Positions 36,033 through 45,214 of a stretch of DNA of 64,000 nt are shown piece after piece (the first letter of the stretch is position 1; each line of letters begins with the position of its first letter). Origin of the DNA: NORP110 sp051251595 (GTDB lineage: Bacteria; Pseudomonadota; Alphaproteobacteria; Rhodobacterales; Rhodobacteraceae); NCBI GenBank assembly GCA_051251595.1, contig JBPOFA010000002.1, positions 310,001 to 374,000 on the forward strand, in the 5' to 3' direction. The notes below the pieces were generated by a model. It saw only the letters and a list, made by a program, of their open reading frames with translations, was not told where the DNA came from and ran no database searches. The position numbers and the translations under genes were made by a program.

Positions 36033-36833
36033 ATGACACAGCGCAAGCTTGCAACCGTCGCAGACCTCAAGGCCGATAAGGGCAAAGGTCAAAAGACCAT
36101 GTTGCGGTATTTCACCTTGGATGAGGCCGCAGCGGCGCATGCCGCGCATATCGACATCGCCTCTGTTCCGCCAGAGCTGATCACCGATCCGCGCTATCGT
36201 GACTGCGCACCAAGTGTGTTCTCGATGACCGGAAAGACGCATCTGGAATATGGAAGCGCCGAAGAATATCTGCGCTATTCCGGCCAGATGATAGAGTCCG
36301 GCGCCGATGCAATCTATTGTTCTGGCAGCATGGACACGGTCGAAACTCTGACCCGAGAATTCATCCCGATTGTGGGGCATGTGGGGCTTGTGCCGTCACG
36401 CGCCACCTGGACCGGCGGGTTTCGCGCTGTCGGCAAAACCGCCCAAAGCGCCGTCGCCCTGTTCGAGGAATGCCGTCGCTATCAAGAGGCAGGTGCATTT
36501 GCCGTCGAAATAGAGGTGGTCCCCGTTGAGGTGGCCACTGCGATCAGTGAGCGGCTGGATTTGCTGCTGTGGTCCATGGGTGCTGGCCCCGGATGCGATG
36601 CACAATATCTGTTCGCAGAGGATATTCTGGGCGAAAACAGGGGCCACATGCCGCGTCATGCAAAGGTCTATCGCAATTTCGCGGCTGAATATGATCGGCT
36701 GCAGGCGGAACGGATCAAAGCCTTTGGTGAATTCCGTTCGGATGTCGAAACCGGCGCATTCCCTGAGGCCGCGCAAACGGTTCAGATGGACGCGAAAGAG
36801 CTTGAAACCTTTTTGGACGCGCTGGAAAAATGA
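36033..36833 (+). CDS. Diverged PanB (ketopantoate hydroxymethyltransferase)-family protein
   Basis: The 266-residue TIM barrel aligns along its length with PanB: ATVADLKADKGKG at the start, IPIVGHVGLVPSRATWTGGFRAVGK near 111-135, EIEVVPVEVATAI near 159-171 and GAGPGCDAQ later. By eye, the PanB metal-binding Asp of GDSLG, the second metal-site Asp and the KIEG active-site Lys/Glu are missing (ASVPPEL and YCSGS instead); only the Glu of ECVP remains as EVVP. It is unlikely to make ketopantoate. Next to an oxygenase that may release formaldehyde, it could handle a C1 or C-C step, but the reaction is unknown. Confidence 0.82.
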   Translation: MTQRKLATVADLKADKGKGQKTMLRYFTLDEAAAAHAAHIDIASVPPELITDPRYRDCAPSVFSMTGKTHLEYGSAEEYLRYSGQMIESGADAIYCSGSMDTVETLTREFIPIVGHVGLVPSRATWTGGFRAVGKTAQSAVALFEECRRYQEAGAFAVEIEVVPVEVATAISERLDLLLWSMGAGPGCDAQYLFAEDILGENRGHMPRHAKVYRNFAAEYDRLQAERIKAFGEFRSDVETGAFPEAAQTVQMDAKELETFLDALEK

Positions 36834-37612
36834 AAGTCGATCTGACGGATAGCGTTGTTTTGGTCACTGGCGCGGCGGCTGGCATTGGCCGTGCAATTGC
36901 GTCGCAACTGTCGCGATCTGGTGTGGCCGGGCTGATGCTGACGGATCGCGATGCAGAGGGGCTGCTCGCGGTACAACAGGTGCTGGTTCAGGAGGGTACG
37001 ACTGTCGGCATATGTGTTGCCGATCTGGCAGAGCCCGCTGCGCCAAGTGAAATTGCCCAGGCGACGCTGCAGAAATTTGGGCGCATTGATGGGCTGGTGA
37101 ATGCCGCCGGGTTGACGACACGGGCCTCTTTCCAAGATGGCACTGCAGAGATTTGGGACACGCTTTTTGCCGTCAACGCGCGGGCGGCGTTCTTTTTAAT
37201 GCAAGCGGCGATTTCAGATATGAAGACGCGGAACGCTCCTGGCTCTATTGTGAATATTCAATCGGTCAACGTGCATTGTGGAGCACCAGAGCTGGCGATT
37301 TATTCCGCAAGCAAAGGTGCGTTGCAAACCCTGACAAAGAATGCAGCCCACGCCCATATGGCGGATCGGATCCGGGTGAACGGGATCAATCTTGGCTGGG
37401 TTCCCACGGATGGAGAGCATCACATGCAGGCCAATATTCTGGGCCAAGGACCAGAATGGGAAGCCAAAGCCGCGGCCTCTTTGCCTCTTGGGCGTATGGT
37501 GCAGCCCGATGAGGCGGCACGTTTGGCTGTCTATCTGCTCAGCGATGCCTCTGTTCCGATGAGCGGCGTAGCGCTGGATCTGGAACAAAAGGTTTTGGGG
37601 AATTTTGTTTGA
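36830..37612 (+). CDS. Short-chain dehydrogenase/reductase
   Basis: This is a classical SDR of 260 residues. The cofactor loop is TGAAAGIGRAIA near residues 13-24, followed by NAAG. The catalytic Ser sits in IVNIQSVNVHCG and the YSASK Tyr/Lys pair follows. It probably oxidises a hydroxyl of a sugar or cyclitol intermediate. Its start overlaps the PanB-like stop by 4 bases. A second SDR follows after about 140 bases. Confidence 0.9.
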   Translation: MKVDLTDSVVLVTGAAAGIGRAIASQLSRSGVAGLMLTDRDAEGLLAVQQVLVQEGTTVGICVADLAEPAAPSEIAQATLQKFGRIDGLVNAAGLTTRASFQDGTAEIWDTLFAVNARAAFFLMQAAISDMKTRNAPGSIVNIQSVNVHCGAPELAIYSASKGALQTLTKNAAHAHMADRIRVNGINLGWVPTDGEHHMQANILGQGPEWEAKAAASLPLGRMVQPDEAARLAVYLLSDASVPMSGVALDLEQKVLGNFV

Positions 37613-37751
37613 TGGTCCCGATGATCGCCCTGCCAGCAATAGAGCAACCGGAAATCGCCGGTTTGGAAAAAATAATCCAATCTGTCGGTTTTGAAAAATG
37701 CGTTGCAATTGAATGTCCCCCCGCCCAGTATCTCTGTGGGAGGACACAGAC

Positions 37752-38477
37752 ATGCGGGCATGTAATTTCGATTTTTCGGGGACATCTGTGATGGTGATTG
37801 GGGCCAGCCGTGCAGGAATTGGCGCGTCTATCGCGCGTGCGTTTCAAGACGCTGGAGCCAAGGTGACCATCACCGGGATCGAAGAGGCCCCGGCCCCCGA
37901 AGACCGTGATCGATTTACCTATGAACAGTTGGATGTGACGGATCAGAGCGCTGTGGCGGCTTTGGCGGATCGCACGGGTCGTCTGGATGTGCTGGTCAAC
38001 TGCGCCGCGATCACGTCCCGAGGTGAGGAAATGGAGCCTTTGTTTTTTGAACGTGTCGTCGACGTAAACCTGCATGGCACGTTCCGCACGGCAGAGGCGT
38101 TTCTGGACAAGTTGAAATCCAGCAAAGGCGTGTTGATCAATATCGCGTCCATGTATGCCCAGTTTGGCAGCCCGAATAATCCGGCCTATGGCGCCAGCAA
38201 GGCGGCGGTGGTGCAGCTGACGAAATCTCTGGCGGTTGCATGGGCCAAGCATGGCATAAGAGTAAACGCTGTGGCCCCGGGGTTTATCGTAACAGAACAA
38301 TCCGCCAAAAGCCGGACAGACCCCGCCCATGTGGCCGCTGTCAACTTGCGCACGCCTGCTGGCAGATGGGGGCAAGCCGACGACATCGCGACGCCGGTGC
38401 TGTTCTTGGCCTCTCAGGGGGCAGAGTTCATAACTGGCAGCTGTGTCGCGATTGACGGGGGGTATTCTATTGCTTGA
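37752..38477 (+). CDS. Short-chain dehydrogenase/reductase
   Basis: A second SDR, 241 residues, distinct from the preceding one. The cofactor loop is GASRAGIGASIA, where the usual second glycine position is Ala-Gly; NCAA, the Ser of INIASMY, and YGASKAAVVQLTK follow. I start at 37752 because GGGAGGA lies 7 bases upstream; the ATG at 37713 has no ribosome site. Substrate unknown, presumably another step of the same pathway. Confidence 0.9.
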   Translation: MRACNFDFSGTSVMVIGASRAGIGASIARAFQDAGAKVTITGIEEAPAPEDRDRFTYEQLDVTDQSAVAALADRTGRLDVLVNCAAITSRGEEMEPLFFERVVDVNLHGTFRTAEAFLDKLKSSKGVLINIASMYAQFGSPNNPAYGASKAAVVQLTKSLAVAWAKHGIRVNAVAPGFIVTEQSAKSRTDPAHVAAVNLRTPAGRWGQADDIATPVLFLASQGAEFITGSCVAIDGGYSIA

Positions 38478-38521
38478 TGCGTGGATAAATCGCCCGGTCA
38501 TGGCTGATCAGGAGAACCGTT

Positions 38522-39673
38522 ATGTCGGATAAGAACGGGACCGCAGTGATTGGCACCGGGTTCATCGGATCGGTTCATATTGGGGCGCTTCGGCGGCTTG
38601 GGATCCCGGTGGTCGGCGTTCTGGGATCCAGCCCACAGCGCGGTGCCGCGCGTGCCCGTGAATTGGGCGTGGATGTCGCCTATCCGGACTTAGAGACCCT
38701 GTTGGCGGATCCGGCGGTGCGCACGGTGCATGTGACCTCACCCAATCATGCCCATTACGAACAGGTCAAACAGATCCTCGCCGCCGGGCGGAATGTGATC
38801 TGTGAAAAGCCCTTGGCGATGACCTCTGCCCAATCTGGGGAAATGGCGGAACTGGCACGGCGCAGCGGATGCATCGCGGCTGTGTGCTATAACATTCGGT
38901 TTTATCCGCTGAACCAGCAAGCCCGTGGCATGGTGGCCGCAGATGATCTGGGCGACATTCGCCTGATCAACGGCCATTACCATCAAGATTGGCTGGCCAA
39001 GGACACCGACTGGAACTGGCGTCTGGAAACCGATGAAGGCGGTGCTTTGCGGTCTGTCGGGGATATTGGAACGCATTGGATCGATCTGACCTGTTTTATC
39101 GCGGGTGAACGCCCCTCTTCCATCCTGGCGGAATTGACGACGTTTATCCCGGAACGGCAAAAACCAGTTGGGCCAGTCGAGACTTTTTCAAATGCAGCTG
39201 CGGGCGAAACAGAGACGCGACAGATCAAAACGGATGACGCAGCGATGATCCTGATGCGTTTTCCAAGCGGTGCACGTGGCATGGTTTCAACCAGTCAGGT
39301 CAGCCATGGGCGCAAAAATTCGCTGCAATGGGATATCTGCGGGTCAAAAAGCTCTGCCGCTTGGGATTCAGAGACCCCGGATCATTTATGGATCGGGCAC
39401 CGCGACGCGCCCAATCAGATATTGCAGCGCGATGCGTCTTTGATGAATGCGACGGGCGCTGCTGCGGCGGGCCTGCCAGGTGGCCATGTCGAAGGTTTCG
39501 CCGATAGTTTTTGCGCTTTCTTCCAACAGATTTACAGTGACATAGCAGCCGGTGCGCGTCAGGCTCACTCTACATATGCAAGCTTTGAGGATGGGCATTT
39601 TGAGATGCTGTTTTGTGACGCTGTTCTGGAAAGCGCCAGAACCGGGGCTTGGGTGGATGTGTCAGATGCTTAA
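38522..39673 (+). CDS. Gfo/Idh/MocA family oxidoreductase
   Basis: The N-terminal Rossmann domain (VIGTGFIGSVHIGAL) and the EKP motif in VICEKPLAM define the family. GDIGTHWIDLTCF is the catalytic Asp/His block in the C-terminal domain. It is 383 residues. Members oxidise or reduce sugars and cyclitols such as myo-inositol with NAD(P). It is one of three paralogs in this island. It follows the SDRs after 44 bases and precedes the TIM-barrel isomerase. Confidence 0.93.
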   Translation: MSDKNGTAVIGTGFIGSVHIGALRRLGIPVVGVLGSSPQRGAARARELGVDVAYPDLETLLADPAVRTVHVTSPNHAHYEQVKQILAAGRNVICEKPLAMTSAQSGEMAELARRSGCIAAVCYNIRFYPLNQQARGMVAADDLGDIRLINGHYHQDWLAKDTDWNWRLETDEGGALRSVGDIGTHWIDLTCFIAGERPSSILAELTTFIPERQKPVGPVETFSNAAAGETETRQIKTDDAAMILMRFPSGARGMVSTSQVSHGRKNSLQWDICGSKSSAAWDSETPDHLWIGHRDAPNQILQRDASLMNATGAAAAGLPGGHVEGFADSFCAFFQQIYSDIAAGARQAHSTYASFEDGHFEMLFCDAVLESARTGAWVDVSDA

Positions 39674-39691
39674 CGCAAGAAGGATGATGAT

Positions 39692-40606
39692 ATGAAACTG
39701 GGGATTCTAACGGCGCCATTTGAAAGCACCAAGCTTATGGATGTTGCCGACTGGGCCGGTGCTGCCGGGTTTCAGGCGATGGAAATTGCCTGCTGGCCTG
39801 CATCTGGGGGTGAGGCTCGGCGCTATGCGGGAACATCCCATATCAATGTAGACGGTCTGACCCAGGGCGAAGCGCGCGACATTGCGGGTGTTCTGGAGGA
39901 TAAAGGCATCGAGGTGTCTGGTTTGGGCTATTACCCAAACCCACTGCACGCGGATGCGGCGCATCGCGACATGGTCATCGAACATCTAAAAAAGGTGATC
40001 AAGGCCGCCAGTTTGATGGGCGTCGATGTGGTCAACACCTTTGTTGGTGGTGATCGCAGCCTGGCGCTGGACGAAAACTGGGACCGTGCAGAAAAGATCT
40101 TTCCAGCCATCGTCGCGACGGCGCGGGACAATGGCGTGACACTCGCCTTTGAAAACTGCCCGATGATCTTTTCCAACGACGAATGGCCCGGCGGGCATAA
40201 CATCGCCTATAATCCGAAAATCTGGCGTCGGATTTTTGACTCTTGGGGCGATGATGTTGGGATGAATTTCGATCCAAGCCATCTGATCTGGCAGATGATC
40301 GACCAAGACCGATTTATTCGTGAATTTGGCAGCAAGATGGTCCATGTTCATGCAAAGGACCTGATGATTGATCCAGAGGGCTTGTATGAAAACGGGATCA
40401 TGTCGGTTGGGATGGGATGGCAAGTGCCGCGTATGCCGGGACTTGGCCAGGTGAACTGGGCCTCTTTTTTCGCGGGGCTTTATCGCGAAGGCTATGATGG
40501 CCCGGTGATCATCGAACATGAAGACAAGACCTTTGAAGGGTCAGACGAAGACATCAAACGCGGGTTCTGTTTGGCCCGGGACATTCTGGCCCCCTTCATC
40601 AAGTAA
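39692..40606 (+). CDS. Sugar phosphate isomerase/epimerase-type TIM barrel (IolE/MocC-like)
   Basis: This 304-residue AP-endonuclease-2-like barrel has metal ligands readable as LAFENCP, NFDPSHLIWQ, MVHVHAKD and VIIEHED, the Glu-Asp-His-Glu pattern of xylose-isomerase-like enzymes. IolE (inosose dehydratase) and MocC belong to this superfamily. It would isomerise or dehydrate the ketone made by the adjacent dehydrogenases. Confidence 0.88.
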   Translation: MKLGILTAPFESTKLMDVADWAGAAGFQAMEIACWPASGGEARRYAGTSHINVDGLTQGEARDIAGVLEDKGIEVSGLGYYPNPLHADAAHRDMVIEHLKKVIKAASLMGVDVVNTFVGGDRSLALDENWDRAEKIFPAIVATARDNGVTLAFENCPMIFSNDEWPGGHNIAYNPKIWRRIFDSWGDDVGMNFDPSHLIWQMIDQDRFIREFGSKMVHVHAKDLMIDPEGLYENGIMSVGMGWQVPRMPGLGQVNWASFFAGLYREGYDGPVIIEHEDKTFEGSDEDIKRGFCLARDILAPFIK

Positions 40607-40648
40607 GACGACTTTTAGAAAACGACAAACCAAATGGGAGAAAGACAC

Positions 40649-41674
40649 ATGAAAAAACTGTTATTTAGCACGGCCGCATTGGCAATGGCTGCGGGTTTCG
40701 CCAGCACAGCGTCAGCAGAGGGATACAAAATCGGTATCTCGAACACGGTTCAGGGCAATGGCTGGCGCGAAGAAATGGTCTGCGCGATGAAGGCGCAGGC
40801 TTTGGCCTCTGGCGAAGTTGAATCGCTCAACATTGCGCATCGCAACACCGATGCCGCCGGGCAGCTGGAAGACGTGCGCAACCTGATTCAGGCTGGTGTT
40901 GATGCGATCGTTATCAACCCGTCCAGCCCAGAAGGCATCAATTCTGCCATCAAAGAAGCAACGGACAAGGGCATTGTCGTGGTTGCCGTTGACCAGGCCG
41001 TGACAGAGCCATCTGCCTATGTCCTGTCGAACAACCAGGAAGAATACGCCTATCTTGGTGCGAAGTGGTTGTTTGAAACCATGGGCGGCAAGGGCAGCGT
41101 TGTTTACATGCGCGGCGCTGCGGGTGCATCGGCCGATGATGACCGCAACACTGGTTTCCAAAAAGCCTTGGCTGAATATCCTGGCGTTTCGGTTGCCCAA
41201 GAGGTCTTTACCGGGTGGCAGCAAGACAAGGGTAAGCAGCAAATCCTAGATTACATTGCGACGGGCATTCCGTTTGACGGTGTTTGGACGTCAGGCATCG
41301 ATAACGTCATCGTTGACGCATTTATCGAATCTGACGTGCCGCTTGTTCCAATCGTGGGTGCGGACAATGCCGGGTTTGTTGGTCAGCTGGCCAATGTCGA
41401 AGGCTTCACTGGTGCGGCTGTAACCAACCCAGGCTCTGTCGGCGGTGCGGGCGTTGCTTTGGCGTTGCAAATTCTCGACGGAAAAGCCCCGGCCGAGAAA
41501 ACCGTTTTGGTTGATCCATCGCTTTGGGCGAACAACACCGAAGACGGAATGGCTATGATCGAAGCGGCGCAGAACCCGAACCTTGATCCGGAATGGCCGG
41601 TCAGCGTTTCAATCCCGGGTTGGACGACCTATTCCATGGATGAAATCATCGCCTGTAAAGGCCCTGGTGAGTAA
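40649..41674 (+). CDS. ABC-type sugar substrate-binding protein (MocB/RbsB-like)
   Basis: The signal peptide is MKKLLFSTAALAMAAGFAS-TASA, and the mature periplasmic binding protein has two lobes (peripla_BP_4 type: IGISNTVQGNGWREE, VDAIVINPSSPEGIN, VVAVDQAV, FDGVWTSG). It captures a sugar or cyclitol for the importer encoded next. ATG 40649 has GGGAGAA 7 bases upstream. A strong hairpin after the stop probably keeps its mRNA more abundant than the downstream genes. Confidence 0.92.
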   Translation: MKKLLFSTAALAMAAGFASTASAEGYKIGISNTVQGNGWREEMVCAMKAQALASGEVESLNIAHRNTDAAGQLEDVRNLIQAGVDAIVINPSSPEGINSAIKEATDKGIVVVAVDQAVTEPSAYVLSNNQEEYAYLGAKWLFETMGGKGSVVYMRGAAGASADDDRNTGFQKALAEYPGVSVAQEVFTGWQQDKGKQQILDYIATGIPFDGVWTSGIDNVIVDAFIESDVPLVPIVGADNAGFVGQLANVEGFTGAAVTNPGSVGGAGVALALQILDGKAPAEKTVLVDPSLWANNTEDGMAMIEAAQNPNLDPEWPVSVSIPGWTTYSMDEIIACKGPGE

Positions 41675-41684
41675 GTCACCCCCT

Positions 41685-41718
41685 GTCCCCGGCTGCTTGG
41701 CCGGGGACCCTTCTTTTT
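41685..41718 (+). terminator. Intercistronic hairpin after the binding-protein gene
   Basis: GTCCCCGGC (41685-41693) pairs exactly with GCCGGGGAC (41700-41708), then CCTTCTTTTT. It acts as a terminator or attenuator that sets binding-protein excess in the ABC operon. Confidence 0.75.
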
Positions 41719-41734
41719 CGAAGCGGCAGGTAGC

Positions 41735-43249
41735 ATGACAAGTCAAGAGGCCAAGACGCCCATTCTGGATGCCCAAGGCGTGTCCAAAAACTTCGGCGCA
41801 GTCGCCGCATTGCGTGATGCGTCGTTGACCCTGAACAAAGGTGAAATCATCGCCCTGATGGGGGCGAATGGCGCGGGGAAATCGACCTTTGTCAAGATTT
41901 TGACCGGGGTGTTGCGGCCCGATACGGGGCATGTGCGTATTCGCGGGAAAGACTCATTTGTAGCCAATCCGGCTCAGGCGCGGAAATCCGGGCTTATTCC
42001 TGTGTATCAGGAACCGTCGGTGATCCCGGATTTGGATGTTTCGGACAATCTTCGGCTGGGGCAAACACCGGTTGAACCCTTTATGCATTGGGTCAAAGAG
42101 CTGGGTGTGCCAGACCTCAAACTGCAAGACATGGTGGGTAAACTGTCCCTTGCGACCCTTCGCATCATGGACCTGGCCCGTGCCCTTGCGGCCAAGCCGG
42201 ATGTTCTTTTGCTTGATGAAATGACCGCCGCTTTGCCAACCGATCTGGTGGAACGCGTCCTGACGGTTGTGCGCCAGCAGGCCGATGACGGCAGATCGGT
42301 CATCTATATCTCGCACCGTTTTACCGAAATCGCCGAACTTTGTGACCGTGCAACCGTGTTGCGTGACGGTTTGACCGTAGGTGATTTGCCGATTGAGGAC
42401 GGCATCGAAGAGAAAATCGTTGAATTGATGCTGGGGGCGCAGCTGGCCCAGAACAAAACCGTTGCCCATATTTCAGCAAAACCTGCCCCTGCCCCAGATG
42501 CGGTTCCGCGGTTGCGTGTTCACAAACTGGCGGCGGCCCCGAAACTGACCAATGTGTCATTCGACCTGCACAGGGGCGAAGTGCTGGGGATCGTGGCGCT
42601 TGAAGGTCAGGGCCAGGATGAGCTGTTCGACGTGCTCGCCGGATCGCGGCGGGCAACAGGCGGGACGGTCCACGTAAAAGGTGCCGAGAAAAGCTTTGCC
42701 CACCCTTCCGAGGCGATTGAGGCCGGTTTGACATTTGTGCCCGGCGACCGTTCCAGCGCGTTGTTGATGGAACGCTCTGTGCGGGAAAACATCGCCGTGC
42801 CGCTGCTTGCGCCTTTTCGAAAATGGGGTGTGATCCCCATGCGCGACGAAGCGGCGCGTGTTGGCAATGCGATCGAACGCTTGCAGATTGACACGCGGGC
42901 CCAGGGCGAAGTGCAGCGCCTGTCCGGCGGCAACCAGCAAAAGGTTACAATCGCGCGGTGGATCGCCAAGGGGGTGGAGACGCTTTTGCTGTTCGATCCA
43001 ACCCGAGGCATTGACGTGCGCACCAAGCAACAAATCTATGAGCTTGTCCGAGAGCTGGCCGATCAGGGGGCAGCTGTGTTGTTTTACACCTCAGAGCTGG
43101 AAGAAATCCGCCAGGCCTGCGATCGCGCTGTGGTCATTTTCAACGGAGAGTTGGTGGACGTGATTGAGGCAAAAGATGCTGACGATCAAACTTTGATGCG
43201 GGCGGCCTATGGGTTGACCCGGCAAGACGGCGAAAGGGTGACTGCGTGA
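41735..43249 (+). CDS. Sugar ABC transporter ATP-binding protein (RbsA-type, two NBDs)
   Basis: At 504 residues it has two fused nucleotide-binding domains. The first has Walker A GANGAGKST near residues 43-51 and a Walker B LLLDEMTAAL. Its signature is LSLATLR instead of LSGGQ. The second has a degenerate Walker A (ALEGQGQDEL), as is normal in RbsA-like proteins, but an intact LSGGNQQK. It powers the importer with the two following permeases. The permease start overlaps its stop by 4 bases. Confidence 0.93.
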   Translation: MTSQEAKTPILDAQGVSKNFGAVAALRDASLTLNKGEIIALMGANGAGKSTFVKILTGVLRPDTGHVRIRGKDSFVANPAQARKSGLIPVYQEPSVIPDLDVSDNLRLGQTPVEPFMHWVKELGVPDLKLQDMVGKLSLATLRIMDLARALAAKPDVLLLDEMTAALPTDLVERVLTVVRQQADDGRSVIYISHRFTEIAELCDRATVLRDGLTVGDLPIEDGIEEKIVELMLGAQLAQNKTVAHISAKPAPAPDAVPRLRVHKLAAAPKLTNVSFDLHRGEVLGIVALEGQGQDELFDVLAGSRRATGGTVHVKGAEKSFAHPSEAIEAGLTFVPGDRSSALLMERSVRENIAVPLLAPFRKWGVIPMRDEAARVGNAIERLQIDTRAQGEVQRLSGGNQQKVTIARWIAKGVETLLLFDPTRGIDVRTKQQIYELVRELADQGAAVLFYTSELEEIRQACDRAVVIFNGELVDVIEAKDADDQTLMRAAYGLTRQDGERVTA

Positions 43250-44220
43250 CCCGGTTTTTGTCTAAGAATGGGTGGGTGTTGGGCCTTGTCGGGTTTTTCT
43301 TGCTGTTGTTGATTTTTACCAAAATGATCCAACCCGATTTCGGGCTATCTGGCCTCGATTCATTGTCACGGGCATCCTTGCCCTTTGCATTCGCCACGGC
43401 GGCCATGGCTGTGGTGGTGATTGCGGGCGGCATTGATCTTTCGGTTGCGTCGATGATGGCCGTGGCAAGCGTGACGGCGGCGGTCCTGATGGACGGGGCC
43501 ACGGGCACGCAGTCGATCTTTGTGGTGATCTTTGTTCTGGGGCTGGGCCTTGCTATGGGCGCGCTCAATGGGGCGTTGATCGTTGTGACACGGGTCCCGG
43601 ACATCGTCGTCACCTTGTCCATGCTGTTTGTATGGGAAGGTGTGGCGCTGTTGATCCTCAGCTCTCCTGGCGGGGCTGCGGCAGAGTGGTTGAAAGCGCT
43701 GATCGTGGGTGGGTTCACCCTGCCCCTGATCCCGGATGCGCTGACGCAGTGGATCCCCAAGTCCCTGGTGGTGCTGGTCGTGTGCGTTGCCGCTGTCTGG
43801 GTCCCGATCCGCAGATCGCGGCTGGGGCTGTCGATCTATGCGATTGGCAGCGACCCTTTGGCGGCGTTTCGGTCTGGTGTCCCGGTTGGAAGAACTCGGA
43901 TCATCGCCTACGCCATTTGCGGGCTGTTTTCTGCCATGGGGGGGCTGACCCTGACCATGAGCACCGGCATCGGCGCGCCGATCCCCGGCCCCTATCTGAT
44001 GGCCAGCGTTGCAGCTGTCGTCTTGGGGGGCGTGGTTTTGGGCGGCGGCAAAGGCGGCATTCTGGGGCCAATCGTTGCGGTGATCATCTTGCGGCTTGTG
44101 CGCATGGATTTGACGCTGTTGTCCGTTGATCCGAATGTCACGACAATTGTTGAAGGGACGATCATGGTTATCGTGGTTATGTTTGGCGGCCTTCTGGCTG
44201 TAAGGGGAAATCGGCAATGA
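43246..44220 (+). CDS. Sugar ABC transporter permease (RbsC-like), first
   Basis: The 324-residue membrane protein has about eight to ten helices. The family signature ATAAMAVVVIAGGIDLSVASMMAV is split near residues 45-70, and the C-terminal AAVVLGGVVLGGGKGGILGP block is typical of ribose-type permeases. It pairs with the second permease (44217) as a heterodimer. Starts and stops overlap by 4 bases on both sides. Confidence 0.93.
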   Translation: MTRFLSKNGWVLGLVGFFLLLLIFTKMIQPDFGLSGLDSLSRASLPFAFATAAMAVVVIAGGIDLSVASMMAVASVTAAVLMDGATGTQSIFVVIFVLGLGLAMGALNGALIVVTRVPDIVVTLSMLFVWEGVALLILSSPGGAAAEWLKALIVGGFTLPLIPDALTQWIPKSLVVLVVCVAAVWVPIRRSRLGLSIYAIGSDPLAAFRSGVPVGRTRIIAYAICGLFSAMGGLTLTMSTGIGAPIPGPYLMASVAAVVLGGVVLGGGKGGILGPIVAVIILRLVRMDLTLLSVDPNVTTIVEGTIMVIVVMFGGLLAVRGNRQ

Positions 44221-45191
44221 CAACGGCGACAAAACCATCGGTCCTGACACGCTTTGGCCGGTTCCTGGGCGACAACCCAATGATCCCTTTGGTGTTCCTA
44301 TTGCTGGTTCTTGTTGGTACGCTGGAAATGCTGCGACCCGGGATCGTCAATGAACGCTGGATCGGCAATACGATCAAATTCGCGATTCCACTGGCGATGT
44401 TGGCCGCGTGCCAGACCCTGACCATGCTGACCGGGGGAATCGACCTTTCGGTTGGGGTGGTTGCGACGATTACGGCCTTTGTGATGGCCACGCAGGTGCC
44501 CCTTGTGGGCGTGCCCCTGGGGATCTTGATTTCCCTGATCCCAGCCCTTTTGATTGGATTACTGAATGGCGTCGGTATTGCCCTGTTCAGGGTGCACCCG
44601 CTGATCATGACTTTGGGCAGCGGATTGGTCGGAACCGGGTTCTTGCAGGTTTACCAACGGTTTGTAATCTCTAGCGGATCCGTTGTGCCGGACGTCTTGG
44701 GATGGCTTGGAACAGGGCGCAGCTGGGGCCTGCCCAATGCGCTGATCCTATTTTTGCCCTTTGCCATTGTTCTGATCTTCAGCCAACGGCGCACGGGGTT
44801 TGGCCGATTGCTCTACGCACTTGGCTCTAATGAGAACGCTGCCCGTTTGTCCGGGGTCAAAGCAGGCCAAGTCTATCTGACGCTTTATGCGCTGTCGGCG
44901 CTGATTGCCGGTGTGACAGGGTTGCTTTACGTCGGCTTGATCAAGGCGCCGTCGCTTTCGCTGGCCAACCCTTTGATGTTGCCTTCGGTGGCGGCGGCTG
45001 TGGTTGGGGGCACCTCTATCTTTGGGGGGCGCGGCGGCTATGGCGGTACAATTCTGGGCGCGTTGATCCTGACGGTTCTGGGCACGCTTTTGACCCTGTT
45101 GCAAATGCCCGAAGGCGCGCGGCGCATTCTGTTCGGGCTGATCATTCTGGCCGTGACGGCGATCTATATCCGGTTGACCGACAGGTCCTAA
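44217..45191 (+). CDS. Sugar ABC transporter permease (RbsC-like), second
   Basis: A paralog of the preceding permease, also 324 residues and polytopic. It has LAACQTLTMLTGGIDLSVGV near residues 61-80 and the closing AAVVGGTSIFGGRGGYGGTI block. ATGA coupling with the first permease supports a heterodimeric channel for one substrate. Confidence 0.93.
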   Translation: MTTATKPSVLTRFGRFLGDNPMIPLVFLLLVLVGTLEMLRPGIVNERWIGNTIKFAIPLAMLAACQTLTMLTGGIDLSVGVVATITAFVMATQVPLVGVPLGILISLIPALLIGLLNGVGIALFRVHPLIMTLGSGLVGTGFLQVYQRFVISSGSVVPDVLGWLGTGRSWGLPNALILFLPFAIVLIFSQRRTGFGRLLYALGSNENAARLSGVKAGQVYLTLYALSALIAGVTGLLYVGLIKAPSLSLANPLMLPSVAAAVVGGTSIFGGRGGYGGTILGALILTVLGTLLTLLQMPEGARRILFGLIILAVTAIYIRLTDRS

Positions 45192-45214
45192 CCGCCCTCA
45201 GAAAGGACAGTTCC

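Noticed and set aside
37613..37751. Small coding frame between the two SDR genes
   Set aside because: The 60-codon frame has no ribosome site or motif and overlaps the strong ribosome site of the second SDR.
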